A stretch of 64,000 bases of DNA, from contig NZ_CP110257.1 in NCBI RefSeq assembly GCF_026013905.1, positions 744,001 to 808,000 of the forward strand. The letters run 5' to 3'. The first letter of the stretch is position 1, and every line of letters starts with the position of its first letter. The stretch comes from Schlegelella aquatica (lineage in GTDB: Bacteria; Pseudomonadota; Gammaproteobacteria; Burkholderiales; Burkholderiaceae_C). This document shows, piece after piece, positions 45,948 to 54,145 of this stretch. Both the position numbers and the translations under genes were made by a program. The notes beneath the pieces are model-generated. The model had not been told where the DNA came from, did not search any database, and worked only from the letters and a program-made list of their open reading frames with translations.

Positions 45948-47741
45948 ATGAGAACCACCTACGCCGGCCTCGTCAGCGAAGCGCTGCTGGGCCAGACCGT
46001 GACCCTGATGGGCTGGGCCCACCGTCGTCGCGACCACGGCGGCGTGATCTTCATCGACCTGCGCGACCGCGAGGGCCTGGTGCAGATCGTCTGCGACCCC
46101 GACCGTCCGGAGACGTTCAAGGTGGCCGAGAGCGTGCGCAACGAGTTCTGCCTCAAGGTGGTGGGCAAGGTCCGCGCGCGCCCGGCCGGCACCGAGAACC
46201 CCCACCTGACGAGCGGCAAGGTCGAGGTGCTGTGCCAGGAGCTGGAGGTGCTCAACCCCAGCGTGACGCCGCCCTTCCAGCTCGACGACGACAACCTCTC
46301 CGAGACGACGCGCCTGACGCACCGGGTGCTGGACCTGCGCCGGCCTTACATGCAGAAGAACCTGATGCTGCGCTATCGCGTCGCGATGGAGGTGCGCAAG
46401 TTCCTGGACCAGCATGGCTTCATCGACATCGAAACGCCGATGCTGACCAAGAGCACCCCGGAAGGCGCGCGCGACTACCTGGTGCCCAGCCGCGTGCACG
46501 ACGGCATGTTCTTCGCGCTGCCGCAGTCGCCGCAGCTGTTCAAGCAGCTCTTGATGGTCGCGGGCTTCGACCGCTACTACCAGATCACCAAGTGCTTCCG
46601 CGACGAGGACCTGCGCGCCGACCGGCAGCCGGAGTTCACGCAGATCGATATCGAGACCTCGTTCCTTTCGGAGCAGGAGATCCGCGACATGTTCGAGGAG
46701 ATGATCCGTCACGTCTTCAAGACGGTGATGGACGTGGACCTCGGCAAGTACCCGGTGATGACGTACGCCGACGCCATGCGCCTGTATGGCTCGGACAAGC
46801 CGGACTTGCGCGTCAAGCTCGAGTTCACCGAGCTCACCGACGTGATGGCCGATGTCGAGTTCAAGGTGTTCTCGGGCCCGGCGACGATGAAGGGCGGGCG
46901 CGTGGCGGCGCTGCGCATTCCCGGCGGCGGCGAGCTGAGCCGCGGCGAGATCGACGCCTACACCGAGTTCGTCAAGATCTACGGCGCCAAGGGCCTGGCC
47001 TGGATCAAGGTCAACGACGCGTCCAAGGGCCGCGACGGGCTGCAGTCGCCGATCGTCAAGAACCTGCACGACCGCGCGATCGACGAGATCATGAAGCGCA
47101 CCGGGGCCCAGACCGGCGACTTGATCTTCTTCGGCGCGGACAAGGCCAAGGTCGTCAACGACGCGCTCGGCGCGCTGCGGGTGAAGGTCGGGCACAGCGA
47201 GTTCGGCAAGAAGCACGGCCTCTTCGAAGACCGCTGGGCACCGCTGTGGGTGGTGGACTTCCCGATGTTCGAGTACGACGAGGAGGAGCAGCGCTGGAAC
47301 GCCGTGCACCACCCGTTCACCGCGCCCAAGGACGGACACGAGGACTGGATGGAGAGCGACCCCGAGCGCTGCGTCGCCAAGGCCTACGACATGGTGCTCA
47401 ACGGCTGGGAGCTGGGCGGCGGCTCGGTGCGTATCCACCGTGCCGACGTGCAGAGCAAGGTGTTCGCGGCGCTCAAGATCGGCCCTGAGGAGGCGCGCGC
47501 GAAGTTCGGCTTCCTGCTGGATGCGCTGCAGTACGGGGCGCCGCCCCACGGCGGCCTCGCGTTCGGCCTGGACCGTCTTGTCACGCTGATGACCCGCGCC
47601 GAGTCCATCCGCGACGTGATCGCCTTCCCGAAGACGCAGCGGGCGCAGTGCCTGTTGACCGGGGCGCCGAGCCCGGTCGACGAGAAGCAGCTGCGCGAGC
47701 TGCACATCCGCCTGCGCAATCCGCAGCCGGCGCACGGCTGA
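45948..47741 (+). CDS. aspS: aspartate-tRNA ligase
   Basis: A 597-residue class IIb synthetase that charges tRNA-Asp. It has an N-terminal OB anticodon-binding domain (about 1-110), a catalytic core with motif 2 ([20 protein letters not shown]) and motif 3 ([14 protein letters not shown]), and the bacterial GAD insertion (about 290-410). Length is typical of bacterial enzymes. ATG at 45948 behind TTGGAG. A terminator follows at 47765. Confidence 0.97.
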   Translation: MRTTYAGLVSEALLGQTVTLMGWAHRRRDHGGVIFIDLRDREGLVQIVCDPDRPETFKVAESVRNEFCLKVVGKVRARPAGTENPHLTSGKVEVLCQELEVLNPSVTPPFQLDDDNLSETTRLTHRVLDLRRPYMQKNLMLRYRVAMEVRKFLDQHGFIDIETPMLTKSTPEGARDYLVPSRVHDGMFFALPQSPQLFKQLLMVAGFDRYYQITKCFRDEDLRADRQPEFTQIDIETSFLSEQEIRDMFEEMIRHVFKTVMDVDLGKYPVMTYADAMRLYGSDKPDLRVKLEFTELTDVMADVEFKVFSGPATMKGGRVAALRIPGGGELSRGEIDAYTEFVKIYGAKGLAWIKVNDASKGRDGLQSPIVKNLHDRAIDEIMKRTGAQTGDLIFFGADKAKVVNDALGALRVKVGHSEFGKKHGLFEDRWAPLWVVDFPMFEYDEEEQRWNAVHHPFTAPKDGHEDWMESDPERCVAKAYDMVLNGWELGGGSVRIHRADVQSKVFAALKIGPEEARAKFGFLLDALQYGAPPHGGLAFGLDRLVTLMTRAESIRDVIAFPKTQRAQCLLTGAPSPVDEKQLRELHIRLRNPQPAHG

Positions 47742-47764
47742 GGCCGCGAGCAGGGGAGCACGAG

Positions 47765-47790
47765 GGGCGGCCACCAGGCCGCCCTTTGCA
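47765..47790 (+). terminator. rho-independent terminator after aspS
   Basis: GGGCGGCC (47765-47772) pairs with GGCCGCCC (47777-47784) around ACCA, followed by TTTGCATTT. It ends the fmdB-DUF502-aspS transcript, so nudB needs its own promoter. Confidence 0.8.
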
Positions 47791-47811
47791 TTTCTGGAGC
47801 CCGGCCCCATC

Positions 47812-47827
47812 TGGCACACAATTGGCT
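47812..47827 (+). promoter_or_regulatory. sigma-54-like -24/-12 element before nudB
   Basis: TGGCAC at 47812-47817 and TTGGCT-like bases ending 47827 fit the consensus TGGCACGnnnnTTGCW with correct GG-to-GC spacing. There is one mismatch in the -12 part and one at the G of -24. It lies just after the aspS terminator and 26 bases before the nudB GTG. No enhancer-binding regulator is near, so function is uncertain. Confidence 0.3.
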
Positions 47828-47853
47828 GGAAGCATGCCACCGGACACAGCAGC

Positions 47854-48330
47854 GTGAGTCCCCGCCCATACAAGATCCCGGAATCGGTCCTGGTCGTCAT
47901 CCACACCGACGACCTGCAGGTGCTGTTGCTCGAACGGGCCGACCGGCCGGGCTACTGGCAAAGCGTCACCGGCTCGAAGGACCGCGCCGACGAGCCGTAT
48001 GCGCGGACCGCCGTGCGCGAGGTCCAGGAGGAAACCGGCATCGTGATCGGCTCGCCGGAAGTTCCTGACGAGGCCCTGCGCGACTGGGGCCTGGAGAACG
48101 TCTACGAGATCTACCCCGTCTGGCGGCATCGCTATGCGCCGGGCGTGACGCACAACACCGAGCATGTGTTCGGGCTGCTCGTGCCCCGCGAGGTGACCGT
48201 CACTCTGGCTCCCCGCGAGCACTTGCGCTACGAGTGGCTGCCGTGGCGCGAGGCGGCCGACCGATGCTTCTCGCCCTCCAACGCCGAGGCCGTGCTGCAA
48301 CTGCCCCGGTTCGTGACGCCTGTGTCGTGA
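47854..48330 (+). CDS. nudB: dihydroneopterin triphosphate diphosphatase (Nudix)
   Basis: A 158-residue Nudix hydrolase that removes pyrophosphate from dihydroneopterin triphosphate in folate synthesis. The N-terminus PYKIPESVLVVIHTDDLQVL and WQSVTGSKDRADEP lead to the Nudix helix TAVREVQEETGI. The loop before the helix is one residue longer than in E. coli NudB, which is usual in beta-proteobacteria as far as I know. Only start in frame is GTG at 47854. HNTEHVFGLLVPREV is another family mark. Confidence 0.92.
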   Translation: MSPRPYKIPESVLVVIHTDDLQVLLLERADRPGYWQSVTGSKDRADEPYARTAVREVQEETGIVIGSPEVPDEALRDWGLENVYEIYPVWRHRYAPGVTHNTEHVFGLLVPREVTVTLAPREHLRYEWLPWREAADRCFSPSNAEAVLQLPRFVTPVS

Positions 48331-48345
48331 AGCACCGAGGACAAG

Positions 48346-49173
48346 ATGCCCACCCATCCCCTGAACTCCACCTTGCTGCCGTCCGGGGCCACCACCGGCG
48401 CGTCGGGCAACGACGCACTGCTGCGGGTGGCGACCTACAACATCCACAAGGGCGTGCGTGGTGTGGGGCCGGGCAAGCGGCTGGAGATCCACAACCTGGC
48501 TGAGGGCATCGAGGCCCTCGACGCCGACCTCGTGTTCCTGCAGGAGGTGCGCAGCCGCCACGACCTGGAGGCCCGGCGTTTCGCGCGCAGCAGCTTCGGC
48601 TGGCCGGCGCAGCCGCAGGCGGACTTCCTCGCGCCCGAGGGCTACGGCGTCGCCTACCGCACCAACGCCTATACCCGCGGGGGAGGCGAGCACGGCAACG
48701 CCCTGTTGTCGCGCTGGCCGATCGGGGCCGACATCTGGCATCACGACGTGTCGGACCATCGCTTCGAGCAGCGGGGCCTGCTGCACGTGCCGGTGCATTG
48801 GATGGACGTCCACCTGCACGCGATCGTCGCGCATTTCGGCCTGATCCATGCGAGTCGCGTGCGGCAGGTGGAGCGGCTCGCGCAGTACATCGCGGACCAC
48901 GTTCCCGACGGCGCTCCGCTCATCGTGGCCGGGGATTTCAACGACTGGGGCGAGCGCCTGGACGGGCTCATGCGGGAGGCGGGGCTCGAGCGCGCGCTCG
49001 GGGCCGAGGGCCGGCGGGCGCTCACCTTCCCGTCGCGCGTGCCGGTGTTCGCGCTCGACCGGGTCTACCTGCGCGGGCTGCGGTGCCGCTCCACGTTCGT
49101 GCCGCGGGGCACGACCTGGGCCCGGATGTCGGACCACCTGCCGCTCGTGGCCGAGCTGGAGCGGGTGCGTTGA
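48346..49173 (+). CDS. endonuclease/exonuclease/phosphatase family protein
   Basis: A 275-residue metal-dependent phosphodiesterase of the EEP fold. Motifs: LRVATYNIHKGVRG (25-38), LVFLQEVRSRHD (Glu metal ligand), PLIVAGDFNDWGERLDG and the final TWARMSDHLPLVAEL with the catalytic Asp-His. In this gene order it precedes clsB, which suggests a role at the membrane lipid or nucleic-acid level (not established). ATG at 48346 follows GAGGAC. No signal peptide, so cytoplasmic. Confidence 0.9.
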   Translation: MPTHPLNSTLLPSGATTGASGNDALLRVATYNIHKGVRGVGPGKRLEIHNLAEGIEALDADLVFLQEVRSRHDLEARRFARSSFGWPAQPQADFLAPEGYGVAYRTNAYTRGGGEHGNALLSRWPIGADIWHHDVSDHRFEQRGLLHVPVHWMDVHLHAIVAHFGLIHASRVRQVERLAQYIADHVPDGAPLIVAGDFNDWGERLDGLMREAGLERALGAEGRRALTFPSRVPVFALDRVYLRGLRCRSTFVPRGTTWARMSDHLPLVAELERVR

Positions 49174-49177
49174 GCCG

Positions 49178-50539
49178 ATGAGTGCCTTGCCATCCCCCCG
49201 CGGCGATCCGCCGGCGCCTGCCGAGCCGAGGGCCGAGACCGGCCTGGACCCGCTGCCGGCGACGGTGCAGGAGGCCTGGCCTTTCGCCTGGTACGTGCAC
49301 CCCCGGCCGGTGTTCCTGGGCGGCAACCGGGTCCGGCTGCTGCGCGGCGGCGAGAAGCTCTTTCCTGCGCTGTGCGAGGCGGTGGCGCGGGCCCGGCACG
49401 AGGTGTGGTTCGCGACCTACATCTTCCACGACGACCCGGCCGCCTCGATCGTCGCCGAGGCCCTGTGCCGGGCGGCACGCCGGGGCGTGCGCGTGCGTGT
49501 GGTGCTCGACGGCTTCGGCTCGTGGAGCACGCTGCCGCGGCTGCTGCCGCAACTGCGCGCGGCGGGGGTGGCGGCGGTGGTGTTCCGCCCCATCCGGGGC
49601 TGGTGGAGTTGGTTCCAGCCGGGGCAGCTGAGGCGGTTGCACCAGAAGCTGTGCGTGGTCGACGGCGAGGTGGCGTTCGTCGGCGGCATCAACATCATCG
49701 ACGACCTGCTCGACATCCGGCATGGATGGTCGCAGCTGCCGCGGCTCGACTACGCCGTCGAGGTGCGCGGGCCGGTGGTCCATCCGATCGAGCACACGGT
49801 GCGGGCGCTGTGGACGCGCGCGTCCTTCGGCCGCGACTGGCGCGACGAACTGGCCGTGCTCGCGCGCAGTCCGCATCCGATCGCGCGCGCGAAGCGCTTC
49901 TTCCGGCGCCTGCGGGCCACGCGATGGGCGGGGCTGGAGGGGGCGGCGCTCGATCCGAGCCCGGTGCGCGCGGCCTTCGTCGTGCGCGACAACTTCCGCC
50001 AGCGCCGCACCATCGAGCGCAGCTACATCGAGGCCATCCGCCGCGCCGAGCGACGCGTGGACGTGGTCTCGCCGTACTTCTATCCGGGGCGCGTCTTCCG
50101 CCAGGCGTTGGTGGCTGCCGCGAGCCGCGGGGTGCAGGTGCGGCTCTTGCTGCAAGGCAAGCTGGACTACCGCATCGCCGGGTTCGCGGCGCGCGCACTC
50201 TACGACGAGCTGCTGGTGCACGGCGTGCGCATCTTCGAGTACATGCCGGCCTTTCTCCACGCCAAGGTCGCGGTGGTGGACGACGACTGGGCGACGGTGG
50301 GCAGTTCCAACATCGATCCGTTGTCGCTGCTGGTGAACCTGGAGGCGAACGTCATCGTGCGCGACCAGGCCTTCGTGCGCGGGCTGAGCGAGGAGCTGGA
50401 AGAGGCCTTCGCCGCCTCGCGCGAGGTGACGCAGCCGGACCTGGCCTTGCCGCGGTGGTGGGGGCGGCTGCGGCGGGGCGTGGTGGCCTGGTGCGCGCAC
50501 GTGTACTTGCGCGTGGCCGGCGCCACCGGGCGGTACTAG
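49178..50539 (+). CDS. clsB: cardiolipin synthase B (phospholipase D-like)
   Basis: A 453-residue phospholipase-D-superfamily enzyme that forms cardiolipin. Two HKD motifs are intact: HQKLCVVDGEVAFVGG (about 152-167) and HAKVAVVDDDWATVGSSN (about 361-378). VFLGGNRVRLLRGGEKLFPAL marks the ClsB branch, and the amphipathic C-terminus (VAWCAHVYLRVAG) suits membrane association. ATG at 49178 lies four bases after the endonuclease stop, so these are likely one operon. An N-terminal Pro-rich stretch of about 35 residues is not conserved. Confidence 0.92.
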   Translation: MSALPSPRGDPPAPAEPRAETGLDPLPATVQEAWPFAWYVHPRPVFLGGNRVRLLRGGEKLFPALCEAVARARHEVWFATYIFHDDPAASIVAEALCRAARRGVRVRVVLDGFGSWSTLPRLLPQLRAAGVAAVVFRPIRGWWSWFQPGQLRRLHQKLCVVDGEVAFVGGINIIDDLLDIRHGWSQLPRLDYAVEVRGPVVHPIEHTVRALWTRASFGRDWRDELAVLARSPHPIARAKRFFRRLRATRWAGLEGAALDPSPVRAAFVVRDNFRQRRTIERSYIEAIRRAERRVDVVSPYFYPGRVFRQALVAAASRGVQVRLLLQGKLDYRIAGFAARALYDELLVHGVRIFEYMPAFLHAKVAVVDDDWATVGSSNIDPLSLLVNLEANVIVRDQAFVRGLSEELEEAFAASREVTQPDLALPRWWGRLRRGVVAWCAHVYLRVAGATGRY

Positions 50540-50639
50540 CGCGGGGCTGCCGGGCAGCCCTCGCGGGCCGGCGTGGCGATGGCCCCGGGCCCTGGCGGCC
50601 GGACGCGGGCAGCAGCGCCGGGTAAGGAGCATGGACGGC

Positions 50640-51731
50640 ATGCGGGAGCACCGAGAGGACCTGGTGGTCGAGACGCCGAGCGGGCTGTACTGCCCGCCGG
50701 GCGACTTCTACATCGACCCCTGGCGCCCGGTGGATCGCGCCGTCATCACCCATGCCCACGCAGACCACGCCCGGGCCGGCCATCGCCACTACCTCGCGTC
50801 GGCGCGATCGGTCGGCGTGCTGCGGGCGCGCCTGGGCGACATCGAGGTGCAGGGGGTGGGCTGGGGCGAGCGCGTGGTGCACCGGGGGGTCGCCGTCTCG
50901 CTCCACCCGGCCGGCCATGTCCTCGGATCGGCCCAGGTGCGCATCGAGCATGCCGGGCGCGTGTGGGTCGTCTCGGGCGACTACCGGGTCGAGGCGGACC
51001 CCACCTGCGATGCCTTCGAGCCGGTGCGCTGCGACTGCTTCGTCACCGAGTCCACGTTCGGCTTGCCGATCTACCGCTGGCAGCCCCAGCAGGCGGTGTT
51101 CGCCCAGATCGATGCCTGGTGGCGCGCCAATGCCGAGGCGGGGCGGCCGAGCCTGCTGATGGGCTACAGCTTCGGCAAGGCGCAACGCCTCCTGGCGGGT
51201 GTGGAGGCGAGCATCGGCCCGATCGTCGTGCACGGGGCCGTCGAGCCGATCAACCGCGCCTACCGCGAGGCGGGCATCGCCTTGCCGCCCACGCACAGCG
51301 TCGCGCAGGTGCAGGACAAGGCCGCGCTGCGACGCGCGCTGGTGATCGCGCCGCCGAGCGTGCAGGGCAGCGCCTGGAGCCGCCGGTTCCCGGAGGCCAG
51401 CGACGCGTTCGCCAGCGGGTGGATGCGGCTGCGTGGCGCCCGCCGGCGCCGGGGCGTGGACCGGGGCTTCGTGTTGTCGGATCATGCGGACTGGCCCGGC
51501 CTGCTCGAAGCCATTGCCGCGACCGGTGCCCAGCGCGTGATCGTGACGCACGGCTACGAGGCGGTGATGGTGCGCTGGCTGCAACAGCAGGGCCTGGAGG
51601 CGGGGGCCTTTCGCACCGAGTACGGCGACGAGCAGTTCGGCGCCGAGGGGGGCGCCGTCGAGCCCCAGGGTGATGCGGCTGCCAGGCCTGTCGGCGCAGC
51701 GGGCACCGGGCCGCAGGCAGAGGAGGAGTGA
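50640..51731 (+). CDS. ligase-associated DNA 3'-end-processing exonuclease (metallo-beta-lactamase fold)
   Basis: A 363-residue nuclease of the beta-CASP/MBL type usually encoded beside an ATP-dependent DNA ligase. The metal motif is THAHADHARAGH, followed by the second-site HPAGHVLGSAQV and a conserved SGDYR. The C-terminal GFVLSDHADWPGLLEAI is also typical. The ATG at 50640 is preferred because AAGGAG (50624-50629) lies ten bases before it but only one base before the ATG at 50631. The C-terminal tail (EPQGDAAARPVGAAG) is low complexity. It overlaps the next gene. Confidence 0.9.
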   Translation: MREHREDLVVETPSGLYCPPGDFYIDPWRPVDRAVITHAHADHARAGHRHYLASARSVGVLRARLGDIEVQGVGWGERVVHRGVAVSLHPAGHVLGSAQVRIEHAGRVWVVSGDYRVEADPTCDAFEPVRCDCFVTESTFGLPIYRWQPQQAVFAQIDAWWRANAEAGRPSLLMGYSFGKAQRLLAGVEASIGPIVVHGAVEPINRAYREAGIALPPTHSVAQVQDKAALRRALVIAPPSVQGSAWSRRFPEASDAFASGWMRLRGARRRRGVDRGFVLSDHADWPGLLEAIAATGAQRVIVTHGYEAVMVRWLQQQGLEAGAFRTEYGDEQFGAEGGAVEPQGDAAARPVGAAGTGPQAEEE

Positions 51732-52324
51732 CCTTGGACGCCTTCATGCAGGCGGCGCGCCGGCTGTCGCGACGCTACCGGCCCGGGTTGTGGATCGGAG
51801 CCATCCGCCTGGCCTTCGATGCTTCGGTCGTCGAGACCGCCGAGGCGGTGGAACTGCGCCCGCCCCACTACCTGGTGGCCGTCTGGGAGCCCCCGGGCTG
51901 GACGGCGCGGCCCGACCGCCCCGCGCGCCAGGCCGTGGTGGAGGCGCCCGGGACCGAAGACGCCGTCGAGGCGTGGCGGCCGCTGCTGCCGCGCTGGCCC
52001 CAGGTGGCGGCCATCGCAGCGCCCGACTCCCGCGGCGCCCTGCTGGAGCTGATGCGCCACGTGCCGGAGGGCGAGCGCGTGTGGCTCACCGACGAGGCGG
52101 TGGACTGGCGCCTGGTGGCGGCGATCGTGCTCGAGAGCGACCGGCATTTGGAGGCGTACCACCGCGAGGGGCTGGAGGGTTTCATCCGGGCCTGCGACGA
52201 GGGCGACCTCGAGCGCATCCGCGCCGAGTACTCCGACCGCGATCCGGGCTTCGAACGCTGGCGCCTGGGGCTGCTGGGCGGCGGCGGGGCGGGCGGCGAC
52301 GACCCACAGGACCCGGCGACCTGA
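51728..52324 (+). CDS. hypothetical protein between the exonuclease and DNA ligase genes
   Basis: A 198-residue protein I do not recognise. It has no membrane segment or signal peptide; it is rich in Arg, Trp and acidic residues. Parts such as LRPPHYLVAVWEPPGWTA, VAAIAAPDSRGALLELMRHV and VWLTDEAVDWRLVAAIVLES look globular. The tail is Gly/Asp-rich. The start is uncertain: GTG 51728 overlaps the previous stop, while TTG 51734 sits seven bases after AGGAGG. Its tight placement in a repair cluster suggests a part in the same pathway, but that is only inference. Confidence 0.6.
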   Translation: MTLDAFMQAARRLSRRYRPGLWIGAIRLAFDASVVETAEAVELRPPHYLVAVWEPPGWTARPDRPARQAVVEAPGTEDAVEAWRPLLPRWPQVAAIAAPDSRGALLELMRHVPEGERVWLTDEAVDWRLVAAIVLESDRHLEAYHREGLEGFIRACDEGDLERIRAEYSDRDPGFERWRLGLLGGGGAGGDDPQDPAT

Positions 52325-52393
52325 AGGCCCGCCGCCTTGCCGCGAGTCGCGAGCCGCAACCCCGAGCCGCCGCTCCTTCGACGAGATGCCCGC

Positions 52394-54085
52394 ATGCAGC
52401 GTTTCGCACGCCTTTACACGGAGCTGGATTCGACCACGGCCACCCAGGAGAAGGTCGCTGCCTTGCGCCGCTACTTCGGCGAGGCCGCCCCGGCCGATGC
52501 CGCCTGGGCGGTGTACTTGCTGGCCGGCGGCCGGCCGCGCCAGGTGGTGCCGACCCGCGTGCTGCGGGATGCAGCCTGCGAGGCGGCAGGCATCGACGAC
52601 TGGCTGTTCGAGGAGTGCTACCAGGCGGTGGGCGATTTCGCCGAGACGGTGGCCCATGTCCTGCCGCCGCCGGCGGCCACCTCCACGCTGGGGCTGGCGG
52701 CCTGGGTCACCGAGCGCTTGCTGCCGTTGCGCGGCATGCCGCCCGAGGAACAGAAGCGCCGCGTGCGCGCCTGGTGGGACGAGCTCGACGACGCGGGCCG
52801 CTTCCTGCTCATCAAGCTGATCGGCGGCGGGTTCCGGGTCGGCGTCTCGCGCATCCTCGTGACGCGCGCGTTGGCCGAACACGCCGGGCTGGACCCGAAG
52901 TGCGTCGCGCAGCGGATGATGGGGTTCACCACGCTCGTGGCCAAGGGCGACGCGCTGCCCGACGAGGCTCGCTTCCTGGCGCTGGTGGCCCCGCAGGAGG
53001 CGGGCGCCGCGCTGCAAGCGGGCCATCCCTATCCGTTCTTCCTGGCCCACCAGGTGGACGTGCCGCTCGCGCAGTTCGACGGGAGGCTCGGCCCCGTAGG
53101 CCAGTGGTTCGCGGAGTGGAAGTACGACGGCATCCGTGCGCAGGTGATCAAGCGCGCGGGCGAGGTGTGGATCTGGTCGCGCGGCGAGGAGCTGGTCACC
53201 GACCGCTTTCCCGAGGTGGTGGCGCTGGCCGAGGCGCTGCCCGACGGCACCGTGGTGGACGGCGAGATCGTGGTGTGGAAGGACGGCCGTCCGGCGCCCT
53301 TTGCCGTGCTGCAGCAGCGCATCGGCCGCAAGACGCTGACGCGCAAGGTGCTCGCCGAGGCGCCTGCCCACCTCATCGCCTACGACTTGCTGGAGTGGCA
53401 GGGCGAGGACTGGCGCTCACGGCCCCAAGCCGAGCGCCGGGCGCAACTGGAGCGGCTGCCGCTGCCGCTCTCGCCGCTGGTGGAGGCATCGTCCTGGCAG
53501 GGCCTGGCCGCCTTGCGCGAGCAGTCGCGCGAGCGTGGCGTGGAGGGCCTCATGCTCAAGCACCGCCAGTCGGCCTACGGCGTGGGCCGCACCAAGGCCG
53601 AGGGCACCTGGTGGAAGTGGAAGATCGACCCGATGAGCGTCGACTGCGTGCTGATCTACGCCCAACGCGGACACGGGCGCCGCGCCAGTCTCTACACCGA
53701 CTACACCTTCGCGGTGTGGAACCGGCCCCCCCGCGACGCCGCCGAGGCCCAGGCCGTGGTGGAGGCGATCGTCGAAAGGCGCCCGCCCGAGCCCGGCGGC
53801 TTGCAGCTCGTGCCTTTCGCCAAGGCCTACTCGGGCCTCACGGACGAGGAGTTCCGCCGCATCGATGCCGTCATCCGCCGCACCACGCTGGAGAAGTTCG
53901 GGCCGGTGCGCAGCGTCAAGCCCACGCTCGTGTTCGAGCTCGGATTCGAGGGCATCAACCGCAGCACCCGCCACAAGAGCGGCATCGCGGTGCGCTTTCC
54001 GCGCATGCTGCGCATCCGCGAAGACAAGCCGCTGCACGAGGCCGACACGCTGGCCACGCTCGAGACGCTGCTGGCGTCGAGCTGA
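52394..54085 (+). CDS. ATP-dependent DNA ligase
   Basis: A 563-residue DNA ligase with an N-terminal DNA-binding domain (about 1-190), a nucleotidyltransferase domain (catalytic Lys243 in KYDGIR; motif III DGEIVVW; motif IV GVEGLMLK; motif V WWKWK) and an OB-fold C-terminus (about 430-540). This is the type found with the exonuclease upstream and, often, an Lhr-like helicase and metallophosphoesterase downstream. Those two are not here; ppc follows convergently. The ATG at 52394 begins MQRFARLY. It forms an operon with the two genes before it. Confidence 0.94.
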   Translation: MQRFARLYTELDSTTATQEKVAALRRYFGEAAPADAAWAVYLLAGGRPRQVVPTRVLRDAACEAAGIDDWLFEECYQAVGDFAETVAHVLPPPAATSTLGLAAWVTERLLPLRGMPPEEQKRRVRAWWDELDDAGRFLLIKLIGGGFRVGVSRILVTRALAEHAGLDPKCVAQRMMGFTTLVAKGDALPDEARFLALVAPQEAGAALQAGHPYPFFLAHQVDVPLAQFDGRLGPVGQWFAEWKYDGIRAQVIKRAGEVWIWSRGEELVTDRFPEVVALAEALPDGTVVDGEIVVWKDGRPAPFAVLQQRIGRKTLTRKVLAEAPAHLIAYDLLEWQGEDWRSRPQAERRAQLERLPLPLSPLVEASSWQGLAALREQSRERGVEGLMLKHRQSAYGVGRTKAEGTWWKWKIDPMSVDCVLIYAQRGHGRRASLYTDYTFAVWNRPPRDAAEAQAVVEAIVERRPPEPGGLQLVPFAKAYSGLTDEEFRRIDAVIRRTTLEKFGPVRSVKPTLVFELGFEGINRSTRHKSGIAVRFPRMLRIREDKPLHEADTLATLETLLASS

Positions 54086-54145
54086 GCCGCCTGCCTTGGC
54101 GCACCTTCGGGCCGACTGGCTGCCGGTTCGTCGGCCGGTGCCCCG

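Noticed and set aside
43115..45958. A minus-strand open frame of about 950 codons opposite the symporter, fmdB and DUF502
   Set aside because: It spans three recognised genes on the other strand and consists of low-complexity His/Arg/Gln sequence: an artefact of high GC content.
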